Assembly: GCA_030631455.1 (NCBI GenBank)
Contig: DAOVLC010000141.1
Coordinates: 1-5,237 of the forward strand
Origin: Candidatus Zixiibacteriota bacterium
GTDB lineage: Bacteria; Zixibacteria; MSB-5A5; JAABVY01; JAHJOQ01
Reading direction: 5' to 3'
DNA: 5,237 nucleotides
The notes beneath the pieces are model-generated. The model searched no databases, was not told the DNA's origin, and worked only from the letters and a program-made list of their open reading frames with translations. Of this stretch, positions 1 to 5,237 are shown piece by piece. Both the position numbers and the translations under genes were made by a program. Every line of letters begins with the position of its first letter. Position 1 is the first letter of the stretch.

Positions 1-5
1 ATAAT

Positions 6-1235
6 CTACTTTCTGACCAGCTTGCTTATCGTCAAACCCTGTACTAAGATAGAGAAGACAACGACCACATAGGTGATCGAAACGATCATATCCTTAGTGG
101 CGCTCGGTGCGAGTGACAATGCCATCGCAATCGAGATTCCGCCCCGCAGACCGCCCCAGGTCAGGATCGCCGTCGCATTGCGGCTGAATTCCCGTCGGAA
201 TTTCAGCAGGTTTATCGCCGACCAGACGCTGGCAAACCGTGCCCCAAGAACCACGGGAATCGCGATCAGTCCGAGCACAAGATAATTCCAGGTGAACGCG
301 AGTATCAGTATTTCCAGACCGATCAGCACGAACAGCACGGCGTTGAGAATCTCGTCGATCAACTCCCAGAATTTGTCGAGATGATCGCGCGTACTCTCGG
401 ACATCCCGAAGGCTCGTCCATGGTTACCGATCAGCAGTCCGGCCACGACAATTGCGATTGGGCCGGATGTGTGAATGCTGTGTGCAAGCGCATATCCGCC
501 TGTGACGAGTGCCAATGTAATCAAAACCTCGACGGTGTAGTTGTCGACATTCTTGATGAGCCGATAGGCGACCCATCCGATCAGAAGTCCGAAAGCCACT
601 CCGCCGATCGCCTCCTCGGCAAACAGAGCTATGATATGGCCGATCGATGTGGACCCGGCTCCGCCTCCGACTGCAGTGCCGACCAGCAGAGTGAAAACAA
701 CCACTCCGATACCATCGTTGAACAACGATTCACCCGCTATCTTGGTCTTGAGGGTTTTCGGCGCCTCAACCGATTTCAGGATCGATAGCACTGCCACCGG
801 GTCAGTCGGGGATATCAGGGCGCCAAACACGAGACAGTAAATGTAGGGGAGAGTCAGGTCGAGAAGGCTCGCTGCAAAATAAATCGCCGTACCTATGATG
901 AACGTCGAGGCAACGACTCCGCCCGTCGCAAGCGTTCCGATAATGAGTTTCTGCTTTGCGAGATCGTTGATGTTTATCTTAAGAGCGCCCGCAAAAAGGA
1001 GGAAACTCAGCATCCCTTTCATCAGGGCTTCGCCAAAATCGATCTGTCCGAGGAACTCCTGCGCGGGAGTCTCGATACCCACACCGACTGCGCCCAGTCC
1101 GATAAGTCCGAGAGACAGGCCGAGTGCAATGACCATCAGGCCGACGGTCGTCGGTAGCTTGATATAGCGGTGGTTGATATAGCTCGCTATGGCCACGATA
1201 GTAATCAGTACAGCGATGACGCTAAAGATACTCAC
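6..1235 (-). CDS. CPA1-family Na+/H+ antiporter (NhaP-like), short form
   Basis: This is an inner-membrane cation/proton antiporter that would export Na+ (or K+) in exchange for H+, for pH and salt homeostasis. The 409-residue product is almost entirely hydrophobic helices. With the GTG start, it shows the CPA1 signature STDP-type motif SPTDPVAV near residues 142-149, the ESLFNDG motif near 169-175 (the Asn-Asp pair at 173-174 is the family's ion-binding site) and GGLRGG near 361-366. It ends at a short VRK tail, with no RCK/TrkA-C or cyclic-nucleotide domain, so it is the short form. An open frame extends to a TTG at 1316, but that TTG lies in a promoter -35 box. I chose GTG at 1235 because AGAGGGA lies 9 bases upstream and because NhaP-like proteins typically begin with a short hydrophobic stretch and then a YxNHRxxxLPTTxGL segment, as here. 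It appears monocistronic, downstream of a hairpin. The family is clear; the ion specificity is not. Confidence 0.93.
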   Translation of the reverse strand: MSIFSVIAVLITIVAIASYINHRYIKLPTTVGLMVIALGLSLGLIGLGAVGVGIETPAQEFLGQIDFGEALMKGMLSFLLFAGALKININDLAKQKLIIGTLATGGVVASTFIIGTAIYFAASLLDLTLPYIYCLVFGALISPTDPVAVLSILKSVEAPKTLKTKIAGESLFNDGIGVVVFTLLVGTAVGGGAGSTSIGHIIALFAEEAIGGVAFGLLIGWVAYRLIKNVDNYTVEVLITLALVTGGYALAHSIHTSGPIAIVVAGLLIGNHGRAFGMSESTRDHLDKFWELIDEILNAVLFVLIGLEILILAFTWNYLVLGLIAIPVVLGARFASVWSAINLLKFRREFSRNATAILTWGGLRGGISIAMALSLAPSATKDMIVSITYVVVVFSILVQGLTISKLVRK

Positions 1236-1244
1236 TGCAAGCGA

Positions 1245-1251
1245 TCCCTCT
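1245..1251 (-). promoter_or_regulatory. Ribosome binding site deciding the antiporter GTG start
   Basis: AGAGGGA on the minus strand, 9 bases before GTG at 1235. No comparable purine-rich site precedes the TTG at 1316, and there is no ATG in this frame until well inside the first conserved helices. This supports GTG as the initiation codon. Confidence 0.65.
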
Positions 1252-1287
1252 GACCATGACTTGAAATTAGCGACATGCGTGAATAAT

Positions 1288-1316
1288 AGTATATGAATGA
1301 ATGGAAGTACACTCAA
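1288..1316 (-). promoter_or_regulatory. Sigma70-type promoter of the antiporter gene
   Basis: On the minus strand, TTGAGT (1316-1311, 4 of 6 consensus bases) is separated by exactly 17 bases from TATACT (1293-1288, 5 of 6). Transcription would begin near 1281, giving a leader of about 46 bases that includes the AGAGGGA site and the GTG start. The promoter sits directly after the hairpin at 1330-1351, which is the expected arrangement of a terminator followed by a new transcription unit. This is a sequence match only; the organism's consensus is assumed to be the common one. Confidence 0.55.
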
Positions 1317-1329
1317 ATAAGCTACGTTT

Positions 1330-1351
1330 GGCAGGAGTGAGCACTCCTGCC
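1330..1351 (-). terminator. Perfect inverted repeat, probable terminator after the small membrane protein gene
   Basis: Arms GGCAGGAGTG and CACTCCTGCC are perfectly complementary and separated by two bases, so the RNA would form a 9-bp GC-rich stem with a four-base loop. It lies 16 bases past the stop codon of the gene at 1368-1760 and 14 bases before the antiporter -35 box. The tail on the minus strand is not a clean U-run (it begins AAACG, and a TTATTT follows only about 9 bases later). It is therefore an atypical intrinsic terminator, or an mRNA 3'-end-stabilising hairpin. The plus-strand flank has no T-run directly after the stem either. Confidence 0.55.
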
Positions 1352-1367
1352 GGCTTCCCCACGGCTC

Positions 1368-1760
1368 TTAAGAGTTTTTCGCGATGAAAACCGCAAGGGC
1401 AACAATAGCAACTGAGATCCCCACGATCCATCCGATTGTGGCCTCGGTCATTCCAATCCGAGTGCGGTATGGGTCAAACTCAAGGTGACGATCGCCCGAC
1501 CGTCTGTCGACACTGCGTTTGAATCTAATCCGGGTATCGTCGAATTTCTCGACCATCTCCCAGCCGGCTTTCGCCTCTTCATCACAAAGCTGCTGGACAG
1601 CCTTGTAGTCCTTGAACTTCCGTGTGTTAGCCCTGACTATCTTAAATTCCCATCCGTCAAGATCATCTTTGCTATATCCGGTCATATCTTCCTCCTCCTG
1701 CCTCATTCGCCTGGCTGCCGCCACCCCTGCTGTGGATGCTACAATCGGAATATAAGACAT
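1368..1760 (-). CDS. Small hypothetical protein with C-terminal membrane anchor
   Basis: The function is unknown. The 130-residue product has a short hydrophobic, alanine-rich N-terminus (residues 4-16), then a soluble core (about 35-82) with the pattern DGWEFKIVR, EEAKAGWEMVEKFDD and RIRFKR. It continues with a basic linker and an EFDPYRT motif (94-100), and ends in one predicted membrane helix (about 109-126). The GWE...GWE layout resembles widespread small uncharacterised proteins of the DUF4177-like kind that start near residue 26 here; that resemblance is from memory, not a search. The ATG at 1760 has an excellent AGGAGGAGG site, while a second ATG at 1685 (residue 26) has an equally good one, so the start is ambiguous or there are two products of 130 and 105 residues. 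It stands alone between nth and the antiporter gene, with a hairpin after it. It is very likely a real gene because of its ribosome binding sites and protein-like composition. Confidence 0.82.
   Translation of the reverse strand: MSYIPIVASTAGVAAARRMRQEEEDMTGYSKDDLDGWEFKIVRANTRKFKDYKAVQQLCDEEAKAGWEMVEKFDDTRIRFKRSVDRRSGDRHLEFDPYRTRIGMTEATIGWIVGISVAIVALAVFIAKNS
1688..1699 (-). promoter_or_regulatory. Internal Shine-Dalgarno sequence for a second start of the small protein
   Basis: AGGAGGAGGAAG on the minus strand lies just upstream of ATG at 1685 (residue 26 of the longer form). It is encoded by the Arg-Gln-Glu-Glu-Glu codons. The spacing from either AGGAGG register to the ATG is 5 to 8 bases, which is optimal. 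The recognisable conserved core of the protein begins about 10 residues after this Met, so initiation here would give a complete domain. Confidence 0.5.
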
Positions 1761-1764
1761 ATTG

Positions 1765-1773
1765 CCTCCTCCT
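1765..1773 (-). promoter_or_regulatory. Strong Shine-Dalgarno sequence for the ATG at 1760
   Basis: AGGAGGAGG on the minus strand, with 4 to 7 bases to the ATG depending on the register. It is the best initiation site in the window outside coding sequence and supports the 130-residue form. Confidence 0.7.
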
Positions 1774-1847
1774 AATCTAATATACCGGCAATACGCGGTC
1801 TATATTCAATGAAAAGAATCTCAACACATCCTCTTCATGTCAATCTC

Positions 1848-2462
1848 CTATACTCCGATCTTCGGGCAGAGTTTCGACAGAAAGCAGTGGTCGCATTTGG
1901 GATTCCGTGATGGACAGACCGCTCTGCCATGGGCGATCAGAAGATGTGAGATAATTGTCCAGTCGCGATTCGGCACGATTTTCATTAGATCATGCTCGAC
2001 GCCTACGGGGTCCTTCGCTTCGGTCAGCCCGAGCCGCCGGGATAGCCGTCCAACGTGAGTATCGACAGTTATCCCCACATTGATCCCAAACGCGTTCCCC
2101 AGCACACAATTCGCGGTCTTGCGACCAACACCGGGCAGCCGCGTCAGTTCTTCCATGGTTCGGGGAACCTCGCCGTCAAACTCCTCGACAATCATTTTGC
2201 AGCAATTCTTGATTGATTTCGCTTTGCTCCTGTACAGCCCGATTCGCCGGATTATTCTCTCGATCGATGGCAATCTCGCCTTCGCAAACGCCTCAGCATC
2301 AGGAAATCGCTCGAAAAGCACCGGAGTTACAAGATTGACCGCCTTGTCGGTCGTCTGTGCGGATAGAATAGTAGAGATGAGCAATGTGAATGGGGATTTG
2401 TGCTTCAGCGTAGAGCACGCTTCCGGGTAGTGCTTCTTCAGAAGTGCGAGGATCTTTGTCAT
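1848..2462 (-). CDS. nth: Endonuclease III, DNA glycosylase/AP lyase
   Basis: This enzyme starts base excision repair by removing oxidised pyrimidines and cleaving the DNA backbone at the resulting abasic site (beta-elimination). The 204-residue length matches the family (about 211 in E. coli). Visible features are the SAQTTD segment at 34-39, the helix-hairpin-helix LPGVGRKTAN at 109-118 with catalytic Lys115, the VDTHVGRLSRRLGL segment with catalytic Asp134, and the C-terminal [4Fe-4S] ligands Cys183, Cys190, Cys193 and Cys199 in the exact C-x6-C-x2-C-x5-C spacing. All key residues are present, so it should be active. An open frame continues five codons further to a TTG at 2477, but ATG at 2462 gives the usual MTKIL-type beginning. 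Neither start has a Shine-Dalgarno sequence. It is a single-gene unit, flanked by a terminator upstream and 87 non-coding bases downstream in which I see no clear terminator. Confidence 0.96.
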   Translation of the reverse strand: MTKILALLKKHYPEACSTLKHKSPFTLLISTILSAQTTDKAVNLVTPVLFERFPDAEAFAKARLPSIERIIRRIGLYRSKAKSIKNCCKMIVEEFDGEVPRTMEELTRLPGVGRKTANCVLGNAFGINVGITVDTHVGRLSRRLGLTEAKDPVGVEHDLMKIVPNRDWTIISHLLIAHGRAVCPSRNPKCDHCFLSKLCPKIGV

Positions 2463-2467
2463 TATGT

Positions 2468-2496
2468 TATATAGCAAGTATCGCGCAGTCGATCAA
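2468..2496 (-). promoter_or_regulatory. Candidate nth promoter abutting the start codon
   Basis: On the minus strand, TTGATC (2496-2491, 4 of 6) is followed after 17 bases by TATATA (2473-2468), preceded by TGC as in an extended -10. Only five bases separate the -10 from the A of the ATG at 2462, so transcription from this element would begin at or next to the start codon. Individual matches are moderate and AT-rich sequence can produce them by chance. Confidence 0.35.
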
Positions 2497-2514
2497 GCGA
2501 TATTGGAATCTGAG

Positions 2515-2535
2515 CTGTCCACAAGTTGTCAACAG
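2515..2535 (-). promoter_or_regulatory. Near-palindromic dyad upstream of nth, possible operator
   Basis: On the plus strand the left arm CTGTCCACAA and right arm TTGTCAACAG are inverted copies matching at 8 of 10 positions around a single central G. On the minus strand the dyad contains a perfect TTGACA hexamer (2532-2527), but no good -10 lies 16-18 bases after it. The dyad lies about 53 bases upstream of the nth ATG and 43 bases past the operon hairpin, where a regulator could bind. I cannot match it to a known regulator. Confidence 0.35.
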
Positions 2536-2578
2536 GTAGTATCGATTAGTGAGGATTACGAACTATCCATAAACAATA

Positions 2579-2608
2579 GCGGAGGAGAATCAAAGATTCT
2601 CCGTCCGC
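2579..2608 (-). terminator. Intrinsic terminator of the gldG/DUF4340 operon
   Basis: The core stem GGAGAATC (2584-2591) and GATTCTCC (2595-2602) is perfect, with a three-base loop. It is extended by five more pairs (GCGGA at 2579-2583 with TCCGC at 2604-2608) past one bulged base at 2603, for 13 pairs in all. Read on the minus strand, the stem is followed by the T-rich stretch TATTGTTTAT; the plus-strand side has no T-run. It lies 58 bases past the stop codon of the DUF4340 gene, so it ends that operon and isolates nth. Confidence 0.75.
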
Positions 2609-2666
2609 CTGATAAGAGGGCTGTGTATGAAGGGCTCCAATTGTATAAGAAAATCCGAACTGCTTG

Positions 2667-3608
2667 TCAACTGTTTTTTTCAATTAGAATGAGATTATGG
2701 AAGTTTTTAGCGATTTTCTGCCAGGGGGAGTCAAATATAATGAAAACGGAGTTATCTTCCGGTATTCGCACGAAATGCCGATTGGCATCTTCCTCGGCTT
2801 CGGCTGCTTCGAGCAGTCTCGTGCTTCCATCGAGCATGGTAACAGTAGCCGTATAACCGATATTCTCAAAGCTGTATTCTGTTGTGTCATAAGCGGTTGC
2901 GAACCCGCCAGCCTTGAGAGCACAGAGAGCCGACAGAAGCATGCGTACCGAGTCCTGATCCGCATTAAATGTCTCGTTGAACGGCGGTTCTGACAGCGAC
3001 CACACAGTGTCCGTCCTTATAATCTGGTAATGCTCATCTCCAAACTTAAACGCGACTGAATAGACCTGTGTTGTCGGCACATCGAATATTGTCTTGTTTC
3101 GCCAATCCGACGGTGCTCTATTGAAGAGTTGCGACATCATTCCATCTGCAATGTAGACCTTGCTCTCGTCTCGGAGTCGAACATACGTGTGCATATAGTC
3201 CGCCATCTTGCCGATCACGACTGCCGAGAGGAGGTTATCTCCCGAGTAGAGTGACACGGTGAAGCCGGTCAGTGTGTCTACCTGGAATTTAATTTGGTTT
3301 GCGGGATTGTCGGAGATCACGTTCCCGACTTTCATGTCGCCAAGTATGTCGATCAACTGCTGAGCCGCGTTCGGATCGGCTGTACGGTGCTCCTCTCCTT
3401 CCATCAAGTACCAATTGCCGGAAGCTCTGGTAAGGATTGTGGCGCCTCCGAGTCTGCCAATAGTGATCTTATCGACCTCCGATGTGTCCACGCCAAGAAA
3501 GTTCTCGACAGATTTCGGCGCAGTCATCGATGACTCGCGATGCTCCACAAGGAAGTAGAGGGCAATGAGAAGAACCAGAATGATTATAGAAATGTATTGT
3601 TTTTTCAT
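2667..3608 (-). CDS. DUF4340-family membrane-anchored protein, GldG partner
   Basis: The molecular function is unknown. The 313-residue product has an N-terminal membrane helix (about residues 5-21, after MKK) and a large, probably extracytoplasmic, beta-rich region typical of DUF4340. The core has two similar units. The first (about 45-170) runs from VDKITIGRL through GNWYLME, TADPNAA, an ILGDMKVG helix and TYVRLRDESKVYIA. The second (about 182-305) runs from VYSVAFKFG through TVWSLSE, FNADQDS, LCALKAGG and HFVRIPEDNSVFII. DUF4340 proteins often sit next to gldF/gldG-like genes, as here, and probably join the same envelope complex; that role is inference. A longer frame begins at 3647, but ATG at 3608 is preferred. 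It overlaps the gldG stop as ATGA, has AAGAGG 8 bases upstream, and begins with a normal Lys-rich membrane-anchor start. It is the last gene of the operon, before the hairpin at 2579-2608. Confidence 0.88.
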   Translation of the reverse strand: MKKQYISIIILVLLIALYFLVEHRESSMTAPKSVENFLGVDTSEVDKITIGRLGGATILTRASGNWYLMEGEEHRTADPNAAQQLIDILGDMKVGNVISDNPANQIKFQVDTLTGFTVSLYSGDNLLSAVVIGKMADYMHTYVRLRDESKVYIADGMMSQLFNRAPSDWRNKTIFDVPTTQVYSVAFKFGDEHYQIIRTDTVWSLSEPPFNETFNADQDSVRMLLSALCALKAGGFATAYDTTEYSFENIGYTATVTMLDGSTRLLEAAEAEEDANRHFVRIPEDNSVFIIFDSPWQKIAKNFHNLILIEKNS

Positions 3609-5197
3609 AGCAGACGCCTCTTTTTTCTTGAGACGCGCATCCGCCATCTGATGACGCCAACTGCAATAACCATAAAGGGTACACCGAGAATATTAAAGTA
3701 CTTTGTGAAGCGTTTCATGCCGTCCGAGACCTCATCGAGCGGGCGGCTGGCGATCTGTTTTGAACGGATAGATATCAAGCCTTCATCCTGAGAGAGCCAG
3801 TCGACCACATTCATGAAGAACACGAGATTGGCCTGGGATCTCATGTTACGGTCGTCGACGAAGTCACCATCTCCGATCACCAGCATGCGGGTTGTGGCAG
3901 ATGAATCTATAGGCTCCAGTGAAGCCGTTGTGAATGTCGTATCCATGCCGGTATAAGCAGGGATATCTCTATCTGCAAACAGGCTCGGGAATTGGCCTTT
4001 CAGAATGACTGCCAGCGGCAGGTTCTGCTTGTCAAAATCACTCCGAGAGAATTTGCGGTATGGATCGAAGTTGAACGGCTGAGCTTCAGTTCTCGACAGT
4101 TCCGAAGACCATGCGAGCACCTCACGTGTCACATTCTCCGGGACTGCAACGTTTGTGTCGAGCGAACTGATGAATATGAAACTGAGGCCGTCGAGACCCT
4201 TCACGATGACATTCTCATCATAGAAGTTCGTAATCATCGGGAAATACCGGAACTCGACCATGTTCTGAATCCTGAAAAACCCGGTCTGCTGCTGAACACC
4301 GATCCTCGAACATCTCGCGTCGAGAACAAGGTCGGAGTTGATTCCAATACCGTATCTTCGGAGCAATTTATCGAGACCCGCATCGACAGGTGTCGCGTTA
4401 TTCCCCTGAATGTCGCATTCAAACCTATCGATAAACAGTCCCAGCTTGCCTCCGTTCATCAGGTAACGGTCCAGAACGAAGAGGTCCCACTGACTGAACG
4501 GCTGTCTCGGAGCGACAACGAGGACAGCATCGATATTCTTCGGTATTTCCGTCTGTTGGGACAAATCGAGCGGCTGAATAGCATAATCGCGAGACAGTGC
4601 CTGATTGACAACTCTAAGCCCGGACTGGAGATCGGGTTCGCCGTGACCGGTAACGAACGCTATCCGAGGTGTCTTAGCGGAGATGACTTTCTTGATCGCC
4701 CGCGAAATCTCGTATTCGAGGCCGATGGTCGATTCTATCACCGGCATGACTTCGGTCTTGTCGCCGTGCAGGAAGACCAGACCCATGTAGACTTTTTTTA
4801 TCTCGAGCCGATCGTTGTCGTAGGCATTCACCTGCACCGGTGGAACCTGATATGACTGCGCTTCCTGCTCTCTGTCAGATTTCGCCGGATCGACAAACTC
4901 GAACTCCAGTCGACCGCCGGAATAGGCGCGGTAATCCGCGAGCTGATCCTTCAGATACCGGGAGTTCTGATTGTAGGGCGGCGGGAGATCATCCGAGAAG
5001 TAGCACTTGACCACCACGCGGTCGGAAAGATTCTCCATCAGATCAATCGAGGCATCGGAGAGTGAGTATATCTCGTTGTCGGTAAGGTCAGCGCGGCCAA
5101 ACAGGTTAATCGAGATCAGGTTTACCACAAGCAGTATCGCTACAACGATTACAATCGTCGCAGTCGTGCTCGCACCTTTCATGACATTAGCGGCCAT
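3605..5197 (-). CDS. gldG: GldG-type ABC transporter auxiliary protein
   Basis: This is the membrane-anchored auxiliary subunit of a GldA/GldF/GldG-type ABC system. In Flavobacterium johnsoniae such genes were linked to gliding, but homologues are common in non-gliding bacteria and the substrate is unknown. The 530-residue product has an N-terminal helix (about 12-33), then the family segment RADLTDNEIYSLSD (35-48). A globular region follows with RIAFVTGHGEPDL (178-190), NIDAVLVVAP (221-230), LDRYLMNGGKLGLFID (242-257) and MLVIGDGDFVDD (438-449). It continues with an NVVDWLSQDEGLISIRSK block (463-480) and ends with a C-terminal helix (about 500-518) followed by a very basic tail. This two-helix layout with a large loop is the family's usual form. 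There is no Walker motif, so the ATPase must be elsewhere. The start at ATG 5197 follows GGAAG by four bases and the upstream stop by one; Met6 (5182) is a weaker alternative. The symbol denotes the family, not a proven gliding role. Confidence 0.88.
   Translation of the reverse strand: MAANVMKGASTTATIVIVVAILLVVNLISINLFGRADLTDNEIYSLSDASIDLMENLSDRVVVKCYFSDDLPPPYNQNSRYLKDQLADYRAYSGGRLEFEFVDPAKSDREQEAQSYQVPPVQVNAYDNDRLEIKKVYMGLVFLHGDKTEVMPVIESTIGLEYEISRAIKKVISAKTPRIAFVTGHGEPDLQSGLRVVNQALSRDYAIQPLDLSQQTEIPKNIDAVLVVAPRQPFSQWDLFVLDRYLMNGGKLGLFIDRFECDIQGNNATPVDAGLDKLLRRYGIGINSDLVLDARCSRIGVQQQTGFFRIQNMVEFRYFPMITNFYDENVIVKGLDGLSFIFISSLDTNVAVPENVTREVLAWSSELSRTEAQPFNFDPYRKFSRSDFDKQNLPLAVILKGQFPSLFADRDIPAYTGMDTTFTTASLEPIDSSATTRMLVIGDGDFVDDRNMRSQANLVFFMNVVDWLSQDEGLISIRSKQIASRPLDEVSDGMKRFTKYFNILGVPFMVIAVGVIRWRMRVSRKKRRLL
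3617..3622 (-). promoter_or_regulatory. Ribosome binding site for the DUF4340 gene inside gldG
   Basis: AAGAGG on the minus strand, 8 bases before ATG at 3608. It is formed by the Lys-Arg codons near the end of gldG. Together with the ATGA stop-start overlap at 3605-3608 it indicates translational coupling and fixes the DUF4340 start. Confidence 0.65.
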
Positions 5198-5198
5198 A

Positions 5199-5237
5199 CT
5201 ACTTCCATTTCCTCGTTTCGAGTGATTTCACGGTAAG
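5199..5237 (-). CDS. C-terminal tail of the upstream gene, probably the GldF-type ABC permease (partial)
   Basis: Reading the minus strand from the window edge gives an open frame of 12 codons, LTVKSLETRKWK, ending in TAG at 5201-5199. One base then separates it from the gldG ATG. A short helix-exit sequence rich in Lys and Arg with a SLExRKW pattern is what I expect at the cytoplasmic end of the last helix of ABC-2 type permeases that precede gldG. The identification rests on this pattern and gene order; only 12 residues are visible. The gene continues outside the window, and its tail supplies the GAGGAAATGGAAG purine stretch that acts as the gldG ribosome binding site. Confidence 0.6.
   Translation of the reverse strand, partial: LTVKSLETRKWK

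Noticed and set aside
381..788. 135-codon plus-strand open frame opposite the antiporter gene
   Set aside because: The product is rich in Asp, Cys, Ser and Gln with no domain, and it lies across the conserved TDP and ND motifs of the antiporter on the other strand. It is a shadow.
1365..1374. Palindrome CTCTTAAGAG followed by TTTTT on the plus strand
   Set aside because: It has no loop, is only ten bases long, overlaps the stop codon of the small protein gene, and no plus-strand gene exists for it to terminate.
1779..1809. Promoter-like pair TTGAAT and TATATT upstream of the small membrane protein gene
   Set aside because: The spacer is 19 bases, and the predicted transcription start would fall inside the Shine-Dalgarno sequence. 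Too weak to annotate.
1825..1850. Perfect TTGACA on the minus strand just past the nth stop (1842-1837)
   Set aside because: The hexamer 17 bases later is GATTCT, a poor -10, and no better match lies at 16 or 18 bases. A lone -35 match is expected by chance.
2515..2576. Possible DnaA boxes (CTGTCCACA and CTATCCATA), suggesting a replication origin
   Set aside because: Both deviate from TTATCCACA at two or more positions. There is no AT-rich unwinding element, no further box cluster, and no dnaA, dnaN or gidA neighbour.
2464..2856. Plus-strand open frame spanning the intergenic region between nth and the DUF4340 gene
   Set aside because: It runs through the operon terminator and the nth control region and into the antisense of the DUF4340 gene. 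It has low-complexity Ser-rich composition and no convincing ribosome binding site.
3992..4855. 287-codon open frame on the plus strand, antisense to gldG
   Set aside because: Its codons occupy the same triplets as gldG codons, so its stops would need TTA, CTA or TCA codons in gldG, which are uncommon there. Its product has no recognisable motif or membrane pattern, while gldG has clear family motifs.

Overview
This is an ordinary bacterial chromosomal segment of moderate GC (about half, by eye). All five complete genes and one gene tail read from the minus strand, so the window is described here from its right end, which is the transcriptional upstream side. There is no RNA gene, CRISPR array, insertion sequence or phage gene. 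The combination of a GldF/GldG-type ABC auxiliary operon with a DUF4340 protein, an [4Fe-4S] endonuclease III and a short CPA1 antiporter fits an FCB-group lineage, a deltaproteobacteria-like lineage or a candidate phylum. That placement is inference; no marker gene settles it.

Region 1 (5237 to 2579) is the end of an operon. The last 12 codons of an upstream gene, most likely the ABC-2 permease, stop one base before a 530-residue GldG-type membrane-anchored protein. The GldG stop overlaps the ATG of a 313-residue DUF4340 protein (ATGA overlap). A strong hairpin with a T-rich tail about 60 bases later closes the operon. By family knowledge these genes accompany an ABC ATPase outside the window. 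Together they would form an envelope ABC complex with two periplasmic or extracytoplasmic auxiliary proteins; its substrate is unknown.

Region 2 (2578 to 1848) holds a monocistronic nth (endonuclease III) with all catalytic and cluster residues. Its control region contains a near-palindromic 21-bp dyad and a promoter-like pair placed so close to the ATG that the mRNA may be leaderless. No Shine-Dalgarno sequence is visible.

Region 3 (1760 to 1330) is a small hypothetical protein with a C-terminal membrane anchor. It has two start codons, each with a near-identical strong Shine-Dalgarno sequence. A 22-base perfect hairpin follows it.

Region 4 (1316 to 6) is a CPA1 Na+/H+ antiporter. A well-spaced promoter shows that the longest open frame (TTG start at 1316) is over-extended; the real start is very probably GTG at 1235.

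I did not find a convincing new biological system. The points most worth checking are the dual-start small protein, the possible leaderless nth with its dyad, the tandem duplication in the DUF4340 protein, and the corrected starts.
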